Origin: Oscillospiraceae bacterium
GTDB lineage: Bacteria > Bacillota > Clostridia > Clostridiales > Clostridiaceae
Length of the DNA: 5,395 bases
Reading direction: 5' to 3'
Assembly: GCA_009785875.1 (NCBI GenBank)
Contig: WQUF01000193.1
Location: 1-5,395 of the forward strand
Within the stretch, counting starts at the first letter, position 1. Every line of letters begins with the position of its first letter. The notes beneath the pieces are model-generated. The model was not told the DNA's origin. It was given only the letters and a program-made list of their open reading frames with translations, and did not search any database. Of this stretch, positions 1 to 4,977 are shown piece by piece. Position numbers and translations under genes: made by a program.

Positions 1-1444
1 AGATGAGGTAACCGTCATTGACATTAGTGCGGTGGGTCCAAAGATTGCCCTGAGGGATGCCGGGTAGAGTTGTGGCAGTCAAACGTGCACGCAATTCTAC
101 ATTTGCAGTGATGGGATTAGGGCTATAGAGATGTGGCACTAATTTATCGAATTCGAATGGTGCACCACTGTACCAGGTACCAGTCAGCTTTACATCGTAG
201 TCATAAGTGGTTCCGTTAGCAGGTGCTGCGTTGTAGCTCACCTTGAAAGTAGGACCTTCTGGACGATAAGCAGTAGTGTAATAACTGGTCATCACGATTG
301 AATTTGAACCTGTTCCTGCATCACCATTACTTACAGTGGCACCTGCAGTGTTTAGCGAACCTGTTCCATTACCCCAGGAACTTGAGGTCAGTACAGTGCG
401 ACCTAGTGCATCTGTTGAAATTGCAAACCTTGAAAAATAAGGTGACTGCTCGCTGATAGGTGCAAGTACTGCTTCAATAGGCAAGGTAATGGTGATGCTC
501 GCAGTTTTCATGGTTGCGCCGTTGATATACGCTGTGCTATTAGGATTGCGTCGTGTAGTATCTAAACGGTTTGCAGCACTATAGCCTGAAACGATTGCAT
601 AGGAATCAGGCAGCTTTGCCTGGACAATGGGGTTCATGCTATAGTTCACGCCTATTTTTGCCAGTTGAGTGCTTCTAGGCTGCGTGTTGTAATTGATATT
701 GGCGTCAAAACCGGCATCTGTCTGGCTGATCTTGTAAAGCGTGGAAGTGTATTCAAGACCAGGGTACATGATAGCCTCAGCAGCGGTTGACACAGTCAGT
801 GGAGTTCCCGAGACGATTTCCGTTCCACCAATGTTAAGGTGTGGGGTCAGGTCGCCTGTATCGCCATGGAAATTGAACGCATAGGGATAGTAACCAAATG
901 AATAAAATATGACGAAGGTTTGACCTATTGGAGGATTCCCTTGGAGTGTCAATGTCACCAAGCGTGGTTTACCTTCACCGGCAACAACTCGTGTCGCAAT
1001 TGTAGCTGACTTAACATACTGAGCCGTAGAACTATCGGTTCCAAGTTGAAAATAATCAGCTCCATGTGGGATTGTGAACGTAATCGTCGCACCACTTGAT
1101 GACGGTTCCTTCCAGAATATATTGAGCCTTACGCTGACTCGCTGTGTCGTATCCTGACCACTGATAGCATTAGGTTTTAAGGAAGGTCCATGTCCTAAAG
1201 TGAAGTTAGGGTCGTTCCAGGTTGGTAATTTACTTGACACTATGTAATAATCTGTACCTGTCGCCCGATCAGTGTCTACTGTGCGCACAGCGGTTTCAAT
1301 AGTAGTGCCATTTGAAGATGCTGTACCACTGGTTGCAAAGGTTATGGGACCAATATTTGTTGAAAGGATGACAGCTAATAATAAGCAAAGTGCCGTTTTT
1401 TCTGTTATCTTTGATCTAATTCTATTTTTTTTTGTTTGTTTCAA
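1..1444 (-). CDS. Large secreted surface protein, N-terminal part (C-terminus beyond left edge)
   Basis: The frame is open without a stop for 481 codons and leaves the window at base 1, so only the N-terminal part is seen. The N-terminus is a classical signal peptide: basic residues 2-16 (KQTKKNRIRSK...), a hydrophobic core around residues 18-28 (ALCLLLAVILS), and a likely cleavage site after TFA at residue 37. Cys20 does not sit in a convincing lipobox. The mature part is rich in Ser, Thr, Gly, Asn, Tyr and short beta-prone stretches, as in adhesins or S-layer-like proteins; I do not recognise a named domain. The start is TTG at 1444, because an in-frame TAG lies three codons upstream and no ATG is available nearby. 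The coding sequence is visibly richer in GC than the other genes here (about half in sampled rows against about one third), which suggests separate ancestry or selection. No cell-wall anchor can be seen because the C-terminus is missing. Secretion is well supported; the function is unknown. Confidence 0.85.
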   Translation of the reverse strand, partial: MKQTKKNRIRSKITEKTALCLLLAVILSTNIGPITFATSGTASSNGTTIETAVRTVDTDRATGTDYYIVSSKLPTWNDPNFTLGHGPSLKPNAISGQDTTQRVSVRLNIFWKEPSSSGATITFTIPHGADYFQLGTDSSTAQYVKSATIATRVVAGEGKPRLVTLTLQGNPPIGQTFVIFYSFGYYPYAFNFHGDTGDLTPHLNIGGTEIVSGTPLTVSTAAEAIMYPGLEYTSTLYKISQTDAGFDANINYNTQPRSTQLAKIGVNYSMNPIVQAKLPDSYAIVSGYSAANRLDTTRRNPNSTAYINGATMKTASITITLPIEAVLAPISEQSPYFSRFAISTDALGRTVLTSSSWGNGTGSLNTAGATVSNGDAGTGSNSIVMTSYYTTAYRPEGPTFKVSYNAAPANGTTYDYDVKLTGTWYSGAPFEFDKLVPHLYSPNPITANVELRARLTATTLPGIPQGNLWTHRTNVNDGYLI

Positions 1445-1455
1445 TATAAACTAAT

Positions 1456-1466
1456 TCACTTCCTTT
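1456..1466 (-). promoter_or_regulatory. Ribosome binding site of the surface protein
   Basis: The minus strand reads AAAGGAAGTGA, one mismatch from the extended anti-16S complement AAGGAGGTGA. It ends 11 bases before the TTG at 1444, and the GGAAG core is 14 bases away, longer than usual. It supports a start near 1444 but makes the exact codon less certain. A second purine box (CGGAGG at 1495-1500, minus strand) has no suitable start codon behind it. Confidence 0.55.
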
Positions 1467-1585
1467 CACTATATGTATTGCTTAAATCTAATTTCCTCCG
1501 AGTTTATTATTGGGAAGTTTGGGAAAATTATGCAATATTTTTATTACCTATAATATTATTTTCAATGAGCTACTCAAATATTTAA

Positions 1586-1609
1586 AGGGATCAATTATGT
1601 TTGATCCCT
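1586..1609 (-). terminator. Hairpin terminator of the L,D-transpeptidase gene
   Basis: A perfect 9-bp stem (AGGGATCAA with TTGATCCCT) encloses a 6-base loop. It begins two bases after the TAA stop of the upstream minus-strand gene. In the minus direction it is followed by the AT-rich, partly T-rich TTTAAATATTT. The U-tract is modest, so termination may be incomplete, but position and stem quality fit an intrinsic terminator separating this gene from the surface protein. Confidence 0.7.
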
Positions 1610-1610
1610 A

Positions 1611-1946
1611 TTAAACATGAATATTAACTTTTGTACCAATTCTAGCCTTTGACGATAGATCCAAGACATCGTGATTAAACATCCTAATGCACCCAACTGA
1701 AGTATTTTTGCCAATAGAAGAAGGGTCACTGGTTCCATGGATTCCACAATGAGGCTTTGATAATTCCAAGAGCAAGACACCATATGGTCCTCCAGGATTT
1801 ACTTGTTTATTAACTATAGTGTACGTACCTGTTGGGGTTGGAATGAGCATATTTCCAACCGCTATTGGATAAATTTTAACCAAATTGCTGTCATCGTAAA
1901 GCTTTAATTTATGCTCAGATGTAGATATATCGATCCAATATGCCAT
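1611..1946 (-). CDS. Small L,D-transpeptidase (YkuD family)
   Basis: This 111-residue protein is essentially one YkuD catalytic domain. Family members form 3-3 peptidoglycan cross-links or attach proteins to peptidoglycan using a catalytic cysteine. The diagnostic motif is at residues 70-88: HGT, then S83-V-G-C86-I-R88, giving the His70, Ser83, Gly85, Cys86 and Arg88 pattern. The earlier PTPTGTY segment (residues 36-42) is also typical, where the product-like G-x-x-x-TPTG strand begins the fold. There is no signal peptide, membrane segment, LysM or other wall-binding domain: the protein starts directly with MAYWIDISTSEHKLKLY, the usual first strand of the domain. It is therefore shorter than most secreted enzymes of the family, and how it reaches its substrate is unclear. 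The start is ATG with GGAG eight bases upstream. It has its own promoter (1976-2004) and terminator, so it appears monocistronic. Confidence 0.9.
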   Translation of the reverse strand: MAYWIDISTSEHKLKLYDDSNLVKIYPIAVGNMLIPTPTGTYTIVNKQVNPGGPYGVLLLELSKPHCGIHGTSDPSSIGKNTSVGCIRMFNHDVLDLSSKARIGTKVNIHV

Positions 1947-1975
1947 AAAATAAACTCCATTAATTACTATAGATT

Positions 1976-2004
1976 ATTATATGTGGAAACATAAAAATGG
2001 TTAA
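1976..2004 (-). promoter_or_regulatory. Sigma-A-type promoter for the L,D-transpeptidase gene
   Basis: On the minus strand, TTAACC (1999-2004) and a perfect TATAAT (1976-1981) are separated by 17 bases. The -35 box matches TTGACA at four of six positions. A transcript would begin near 1969 and carry a leader of about 23 bases including the GGAG ribosome site. It lies downstream of the regulator's terminator, which fits independent transcription. Confidence 0.6.
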
Positions 2005-2027
2005 AAGCTAATATTTGATTTTATATA

Positions 2028-2055
2028 TTAAAAGGAGCATCTAGGCTCCTTTTAA
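2028..2055 (-). terminator. Strong hairpin terminator after the AraC-family gene
   Basis: A perfect 11-bp stem (TTAAAAGGAGC with GCTCCTTTTAA) encloses a 6-base loop, seven bases beyond the regulator's stop codon. The stem's own ends supply A-rich and T-rich flanks, and the plus strand continues into CTATTTTTTATTTC, so the element could work in both directions. No plus-strand gene ends just before it, so its main role is ending the regulator transcript. Confidence 0.8.
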
Positions 2056-2062
2056 CTATTTT

Positions 2063-2944
2063 TTATTTCTTTCTAACAGGTATATAGATTTCACAAACAG
2101 CTTCAGTATCGCTCATAGCAAGATCCCCATAGAATTCAAAGTCTACACAGTTTTCAGCATAAACATATTCGGAACTAGGGAACCATTCATTAAAAATATA
2201 GCTCCAAGTTCCCTGAATATTTTTAGAAAATTCTTCCTTCGGGCTTGGTGGCGATGAGAATACTGCGTATGTTGCAGCTGGTAATTCTCTTACACAATAC
2301 TCTGCAGGGATCTCAACATCGTCTAATGGCTCAACTCCAATAGCATATTCAAATTCACCAGTCTTAGGATCTTCGGGGAAACAAGCACCATATTCAGCAT
2401 GAGATTTTACAAAGTTTTCACTATGAAGCTTTTCCATGCGTCCATCTGTTAAGTATTTTAACCAAAAATCAGGAACTGATGTAGAGCTTTCCTTTCCAGT
2501 TGTTTTAAACGCAAATCCAACTATTTTAACCTTTGGTAGTGTAACAAATTTAGGTTCCATGACAATGCCTCCTAATAAATATTTTTTTATATGCATTAGA
2601 GATGGTATTTTTAAAGGGCCAGCCTGTGAATGGACAGCATATCTTTCAGGGGAACATCTAAAATAACGCTTGAATGCTTTGCTAAAGCCAGAATGAGTCT
2701 TAAACCCATAATCCAGTGCTATATCGATGATTTTTTTACCATTTGATAGTTCACTAGCTGCAAATAAAAGCTTTCTGTTTCGCACATATTCCATTACAGA
2801 ATATCCTACTTTAAACCTGAAAACTCGGCAGAAATGATAGGTTGAAAGATGAGCCTGCGTTGCTATTCTCTCAGCGTCAAGATCGTCTTTTAAATGGTCA
2901 TCTATATAAACAAGAGTTTTTTGCAGCATTTCAGTGTATTCCAA
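2063..2944 (-). CDS. AraC-family regulator with GyrI-like effector-binding domain
   Basis: A 293-residue transcription factor. The N-terminal 105 residues are the AraC DNA-binding domain. The first helix-turn-helix spans about residues 22-59 (ERIATQAHLSTYHFCRVFR) and the second about 70-102 (IDIALDYGF then SGFSKAFKRYF), ending in the family signature SPERY. From about residue 130 (EPKFVTLPKVKIVGFAFK) to the end it has the pattern of the GyrI-like/AraC effector-binding domain, which in relatives such as Rob or BmrR-type sensors binds small, often lipophilic or cationic molecules. DNA-binding domain first, sensor second is the usual order for this subfamily. The target genes and ligand cannot be told: no efflux pump or enzyme lies next to it, and neighbours on both sides have their own signals. 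An upstream in-frame GTG at 2959 would add five residues, but that codon overlaps the Shine-Dalgarno sequence, so TTG at 2944 is preferred. Confidence 0.9.
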   Translation of the reverse strand: MEYTEMLQKTLVYIDDHLKDDLDAERIATQAHLSTYHFCRVFRFKVGYSVMEYVRNRKLLFAASELSNGKKIIDIALDYGFKTHSGFSKAFKRYFRCSPERYAVHSQAGPLKIPSLMHIKKYLLGGIVMEPKFVTLPKVKIVGFAFKTTGKESSTSVPDFWLKYLTDGRMEKLHSENFVKSHAEYGACFPEDPKTGEFEYAIGVEPLDDVEIPAEYCVRELPAATYAVFSSPPSPKEEFSKNIQGTWSYIFNEWFPSSEYVYAENCVDFEFYGDLAMSDTEAVCEIYIPVRKK

Positions 2945-2950
2945 ATGTTT

Positions 2951-2957
2951 CCCCTCC
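2951..2957 (-). promoter_or_regulatory. Ribosome binding site that fixes the regulator start at TTG
   Basis: The minus strand reads GGAGGGG, ending six bases before TTG at 2944, an ideal spacing. The competing GTG at 2957-2959 overlaps this site by one base and has only a weak AAAG upstream, so it is unlikely to be the start. Confidence 0.7.
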
Positions 2958-2978
2958 ACTCATCTTTAATGCATTTTT

Positions 2979-2987
2979 AGTATAACA
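2979..2987 (-). promoter_or_regulatory. Extended -10 promoter of the AraC-family gene
   Basis: The minus strand reads TGTTATACT, an extended -10 element (TG, one base, then TATACT). No good -35 box lies 16-18 bases upstream, as is common for extended -10 promoters. Transcription would start near 2972, giving a leader of roughly 28 bases to the TTG start. Confidence 0.5.
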
Positions 2988-3135
2988 TGAATGAAACCGG
3001 TAAGCTGTTCCATACTTGCTAATTTTTATTAAACTTTTGGAATAAAATATTTTATTTTTGGTAACATTTTTAAAAGAGATATTTTAAAGAAGAGTAGAAT
3101 TTAGACTTATAGACATCAATAATAAAAATGTAAAT

Positions 3136-3141
3136 GGGAGG
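3136..3141 (+). promoter_or_regulatory. Ribosome binding site that fixes the start of the small DNA-binding protein
   Basis: GGGAGG lies seven bases before ATG at 3149. An in-frame ATG at 3134 overlaps this site and has no purine box of its own, so the shorter protein is preferred. Confidence 0.7.
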
Positions 3142-3148
3142 TTACAAA

Positions 3149-3316
3149 ATGGAAAAAGATGGGAAAAGAGAAGGCGCAGGAAGAAAAGCTAAGGGCATAA
3201 CTAAAAAAGTATCTTTAACTTTAAGTGAAGATATCTGGACAGAGATTGAACAATATGATAATGTAGCTTGTTTTATTAAATCGCTGGTGGAAGATAGGGA
3301 ATATATGAAACAGTAG
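3149..3316 (+). CDS. Small ribbon-helix-helix-like protein
   Basis: A 55-residue basic protein. The N-terminus is a flexible, positively charged tail (KDGKREGAGRKAKG, residues 3-16). A strand follows (KKVSLTLSEDIW, residues 19-30), then two helices (WTEIEQYDN and VACFIKSLVEDREYM). A beta strand ending in LS/P-E-x-W and then two short helices is the usual layout of ribbon-helix-helix DNA-binding proteins of the CopG/Arc type, and the GAGRKxKG lead-in is frequent in small plasmid and phage proteins of this sort. Such proteins act as dimers, often as repressors or antitoxins; no toxin-like gene follows it closely. It is followed by a long hairpin and then by the separate promoter of the next operon. 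The fold assignment is by pattern only; a role as regulator of the nearby operon or of itself is inference. Confidence 0.65.
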   Translation: MEKDGKREGAGRKAKGITKKVSLTLSEDIWTEIEQYDNVACFIKSLVEDREYMKQ

Positions 3317-3327
3317 CTCTAATGGAA

Positions 3328-3369
3328 ATATTTAAGCGGAGTAGCAAACAAGCTGTTCCGCTTAAATAT
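3328..3369 (+). terminator. Long hairpin after the small DNA-binding gene, probable terminator
   Basis: A perfect 13-bp stem (ATATTTAAGCGGA with TCCGCTTAAATAT) surrounds a 16-base loop in which AGC and GCT can form a further short stem. It begins 11 bases after the TAG stop. The first clear T-run (TTTTTT, from 3382) lies about a dozen bases beyond the stem rather than directly after it, so it is not a textbook terminator. It could instead stabilise the mRNA or be a small repeat element. Confidence 0.5.
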
Positions 3370-3437
3370 ATCGTATCTTAATTTTTTCTTACCACGTTTT
3401 TTTCTTTATAAGCTTCCAACTTCAACTTTATTTTTAA

Positions 3438-3466
3438 TTGAAAAATCTTGCAAAAAATGATATAAT
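3438..3466 (+). promoter_or_regulatory. Near-consensus sigma-A promoter of the JAMM-like operon
   Basis: TTGAAA (3438-3443) and a perfect TATAAT (3461-3466) are separated by exactly 17 bases. The start would be near 3473, giving a leader of about 45 bases that carries the GGAAGGAAGAG ribosome site. This is the strongest promoter-like sequence in the window, implying good expression unless repressed. Confidence 0.8.
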
Positions 3467-3518
3467 AAATTAACAAATATACAAGAATTCACTGATAGAA
3501 ACTGGAAGGAAGAGAAGC

Positions 3519-4001
3519 ATGGCGATAAATCATAAGCCACCTGAACTGCTAGAATCTGGTATTGATTTTAACAACAAAGAAGCAGTGCAGAACAAGCTGA
3601 AACAGTATGAGGAAATCATAGTAGATGAAAGCATTGAGAATGCAATAGTTATCACAAAAAACGGAGAAGTATATAGGTGCTATGGAGCCTTGAACAGGGT
3701 GTACCCTGATATTGATTTAGGTGATAAGTTATATGGAGCTTCTGTGACGCATAACCATCCAGAATGTTCCATTGGCGAGTATACGTTCAGCGATGCTGAC
3801 ATTAATCTTTATTTAGAATATAAGCTTGACGTTCTGAGGGGCATAGACAAACGCTATGTTTATGAGTTGACAAGGGATGCTGGAAAGATTGACAGTTATT
3901 TAGAACTACATGAAATGACTGAATATGATGGAGCGCACAACTTTGTTATAAGAGATGCTATGTTATATGGAATAGGATATCGGAGGTGGTCTCGTGAATA
4001 A
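3519..4001 (+). CDS. Stand-alone JAB/JAMM-like metalloprotease-fold protein
   Basis: A 160-residue protein with no signal peptide or membrane segment. Its core, about residues 36-120, resembles the JAB/MPN fold. A strand at 39-56 (ENAIVITKNGEVYRCYG) includes Glu40, a candidate for the catalytic Glu. It is followed by GASVTHNHP, and then TFSDAD. His78, His80, Ser91 and Asp94 give H-x-H-x10-S-x2-D, against the usual H-x-H-x7-S-x2-D, so the loop is three residues longer. JAMM enzymes use this zinc site to cut isopeptide or peptide bonds; RadC-type relatives carry HNHPSG. From memory, similar THNHP...FS..D segments followed by L..LR... occur at the C-terminus of phage MuF-type head proteins and polymorphic toxins; this would be a free-standing version. 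The start is ATG after GGAAGGAAGAG. It is translationally coupled to the next gene by an 8-base overlap. Enzyme activity and substrate are unproven; the longer loop may mean altered specificity or loss of activity. Confidence 0.6.
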   Translation: MAINHKPPELLESGIDFNNKEAVQNKLKQYEEIIVDESIENAIVITKNGEVYRCYGALNRVYPDIDLGDKLYGASVTHNHPECSIGEYTFSDADINLYLEYKLDVLRGIDKRYVYELTRDAGKIDSYLELHEMTEYDGAHNFVIRDAMLYGIGYRRWSRE

Positions 4002-4194
4002 CCGAGAGTTCGCACACAAAGAAATGATGGAAGTATATGAGTGGGAAAAGCAAGAAAAAGATAAGCTTTATGCTAAGCTCAAAGCGGAGGGCAGGATTCA
4101 AAAAGGACTTGATGCAAACAGCGAGGACTTTATGCCCATCGGGATAGAGCGCAACCGAAGATTAGCAGAATTAAGGAAAAAATATAAAGAGTAA
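3994..4194 (+). CDS. Small charged helical protein coupled to the JAMM-like gene
   Basis: A 66-residue hypothetical protein that I do not recognise. It is very rich in Glu, Lys and Arg. Residues 4-33 (from REFAHKEMM to KAEGR) look like one long, possibly coiled-coil helix. A short linker (QKGLDANSEDFMPIG) follows, then a second amphipathic helix (IERNRRLAELRKKYKE). There is no signal peptide or membrane segment. The start is GTG at 3994, with an excellent GGAGGTG ribosome site five bases upstream that lies inside the preceding gene. The 8-base overlap with that gene implies coupled translation and a fixed ratio of the two proteins. Size, charge and coupling suggest a partner, inhibitor or adaptor of the JAMM-like protein, as in toxin-immunity or toxin-antitoxin pairs, but this rests on context alone. 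Confidence 0.8.
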   Translation: MNNREFAHKEMMEVYEWEKQEKDKLYAKLKAEGRIQKGLDANSEDFMPIGIERNRRLAELRKKYKE

Positions 4195-4213
4195 AGCATA
4201 AAGTAAAAGATAC

Positions 4214-4239
4214 AGGCATTGCTTAGGCAGTGCTTTTTT
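4214..4239 (+). terminator. Intrinsic terminator of the JAMM-like operon
   Basis: A 7-bp stem (GCATTGC with GCAGTGC, one G-T wobble), extendable by two weak pairs, has a TTAG loop and is followed directly by six T residues. It starts about 20 bases after the stop codon and cleanly closes the two-gene operon. On the other strand it lies about 85 bases beyond the end of the antitoxin-like gene. Confidence 0.85.
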
Positions 4240-4323
4240 CATGCAATGTCGACCCAAACCTTTATACCTTTTCCTATTAATATTCCTAATCCATGGAGTT
4301 GATTAATATTTTCTGATTATAGC

Positions 4324-4596
4324 TTAATCTGTACATCCAGTTAGTTCCTTTGCTGATTTTAGTATGTCATCTGATGTGTAGCATAAATCTGATTTTTCTT
4401 CTTCTTGTTCAGCTTCTAGTAATTTATAGTATATTTCATTGTCGAAGCGCAAATCCTCATATGCTTTCATGCTGAGCACAACTAAGTTTCCATAGCCATT
4501 TTTTGTTAGGATTATAGGTTTGCCAGTTTCATGTGCAGCCTGCGATATTTCATTTAAATTTGATTGCAAGTCCGTTAATGGTCTAACCATGTTCAT
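4324..4596 (-). CDS. Phd/YefM-type antitoxin, no toxin partner in view
   Basis: A 90-residue protein with the pattern of type II antitoxins of the Phd/YefM family. The N-terminal DNA-binding and dimer region has VRPLTDLQSNLNEI (residues 4-17), then GKPIILTKNGYGNLVVLS (residues 25-42) and KAYEDL. In the family this part binds the operator as a dimer. The acidic C-terminal tail, about residues 50-90 (NEIYYKLLEAEQEEEKSD...), corresponds to the toxin-wrapping segment and is intact in length. Such genes normally have a RelE/YoeB/ParE-type toxin directly downstream. Here the 85 bases between the stop codon and the terminator of the convergent operon hold no toxin frame, so the gene appears to be an orphan. 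It could be a relic, act on a distant toxin, or serve only as a regulator. The start is ATG at 4596 behind a near-perfect GGAGGTGATC ribosome site; an internal ATG two codons later is less likely. Confidence 0.88.
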   Translation of the reverse strand: MNMVRPLTDLQSNLNEISQAAHETGKPIILTKNGYGNLVVLSMKAYEDLRFDNEIYYKLLEAEQEEEKSDLCYTSDDILKSAKELTGCTD

Positions 4597-4616
4597 AAAA
4601 GATCACCTCCAATACA

Positions 4617-4645
4617 ATCATAGCATTACTACGTTCTATAATCAA
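4617..4645 (-). promoter_or_regulatory. Promoter of the Phd/YefM-type antitoxin gene
   Basis: On the minus strand, TTGATT (4640-4645) and TATGAT (4617-4622) are separated by exactly 17 bases. A TG just before the -10 box adds an extended -10 feature. Transcription would start near 4610, right at the GGAGGTGATC ribosome site, so the leader would be unusually short, about 14 bases. Confidence 0.65.
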
Positions 4646-4702
4646 TCATGTTAACTTAATAGAATTTTTAAATTTATATTTTATAATAAATAGATTTTCA
4701 TC

Positions 4703-4725
4703 ATGATTAATAGTAAAATAATCAT
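4703..4725. promoter_or_regulatory. Inverted repeat upstream of hicBA, possible operator
   Basis: ATGATTA (4703-4709) and TAATCAT (4719-4725) form a perfect 7-bp inverted repeat with a 9-base spacer. It ends 24 bases before the hicB start, where a repressor would block transcription. A related CAATCATG occurs at 4643-4650 near the antitoxin promoter. The region is AT-rich, so a chance repeat is possible. The antitoxin from either side could be the binder, which would allow cross-regulation. Confidence 0.4.
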
Positions 4726-4749
4726 ATAGAATCAAATAGGGGGTATAAA

Positions 4750-4977
4750 ATGCCTGAATATACAATAAAGCTATTTTGGGATGCTGAAGCATCTGTTTGG
4801 GTTGCTACAAGCGATGATATAAAGGGACTCGTATTGGAATCAGGGTCGTTTGATGCATTAATTGAACGCGTTCGTTTTGCTGTTCCCGAACTTATTGAAC
4901 TCAATGAAAAAAATAATCAAATATTGTCTATATGTTTTATTTCTGAGAGACATGACAAGGTGTGTATAAATGGCTGA
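4750..4977 (+). CDS. hicB: HicB-like antitoxin (DUF1902 type)
   Basis: A 75-residue protein with the partial RNase-H-like fold of HicB-type antitoxins. Its N-terminus, PEYTIKLFWDAEASVWVATSDDIKGLVLES (residues 2-31), is the usual strand-strand pattern in which the middle W-V-A-T-S-x-D-x-x-G-L segment is the family hallmark. A helix follows (SFDALIERVRFAVPELIELN, residues 32-51), then a final strand (QILSICFISERHDKV). It belongs to the short DUF1902 group. It lacks the C-terminal helix-turn-helix or ribbon-helix-helix domain found in longer HicB proteins, so DNA binding is not evident. The expected role is to neutralise the HicA toxin encoded directly downstream by covering its active site. The start is ATG with AGGGGGT six bases upstream. 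Its end overlaps the start of hicA by 8 bases, and antitoxin-first order ensures that antitoxin is made before toxin. Confidence 0.88.
   Translation: MPEYTIKLFWDAEASVWVATSDDIKGLVLESGSFDALIERVRFAVPELIELNEKNNQILSICFISERHDKVCING

Noticed and set aside
1272..1454. Plus-strand open frame of 60 codons
   Set aside because: It lies opposite the signal-peptide region of the surface protein, has no ribosome site, and its hydrophobic tail is only the complement of the A-rich start of that gene.
1495..1500. Second Shine-Dalgarno-like CGGAGG upstream of the surface gene, suggesting a leader peptide
   Set aside because: No ATG, GTG or TTG lies at a suitable distance behind it, and the following frame closes at once with TAA.
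1595..1783. Minus-strand open frame of 62 codons
   Set aside because: It is an out-of-frame shadow inside the L,D-transpeptidase gene and runs through that gene's terminator.
2436..2666. Plus-strand open frame of 76 codons
   Set aside because: It is antisense to the AraC-family gene, whose two domains are clear, and it has no recognisable protein pattern.
3041..3056. 16-base perfect palindrome AATAAAATATTTTATT
   Set aside because: It consists only of A and T in very AT-rich intergenic DNA, so it is expected by chance often enough not to call an operator.
4240..4323. Possible toxin remnant downstream of the Phd/YefM gene
   Set aside because: All three minus-strand frames were read. They are short and give no RelE, YoeB or ParE pattern; a fragment reading GIKVWVDIA looks like chance.
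4722..4904. Minus-strand open frame of 60 codons
   Set aside because: It is antisense to hicB and without family resemblance.
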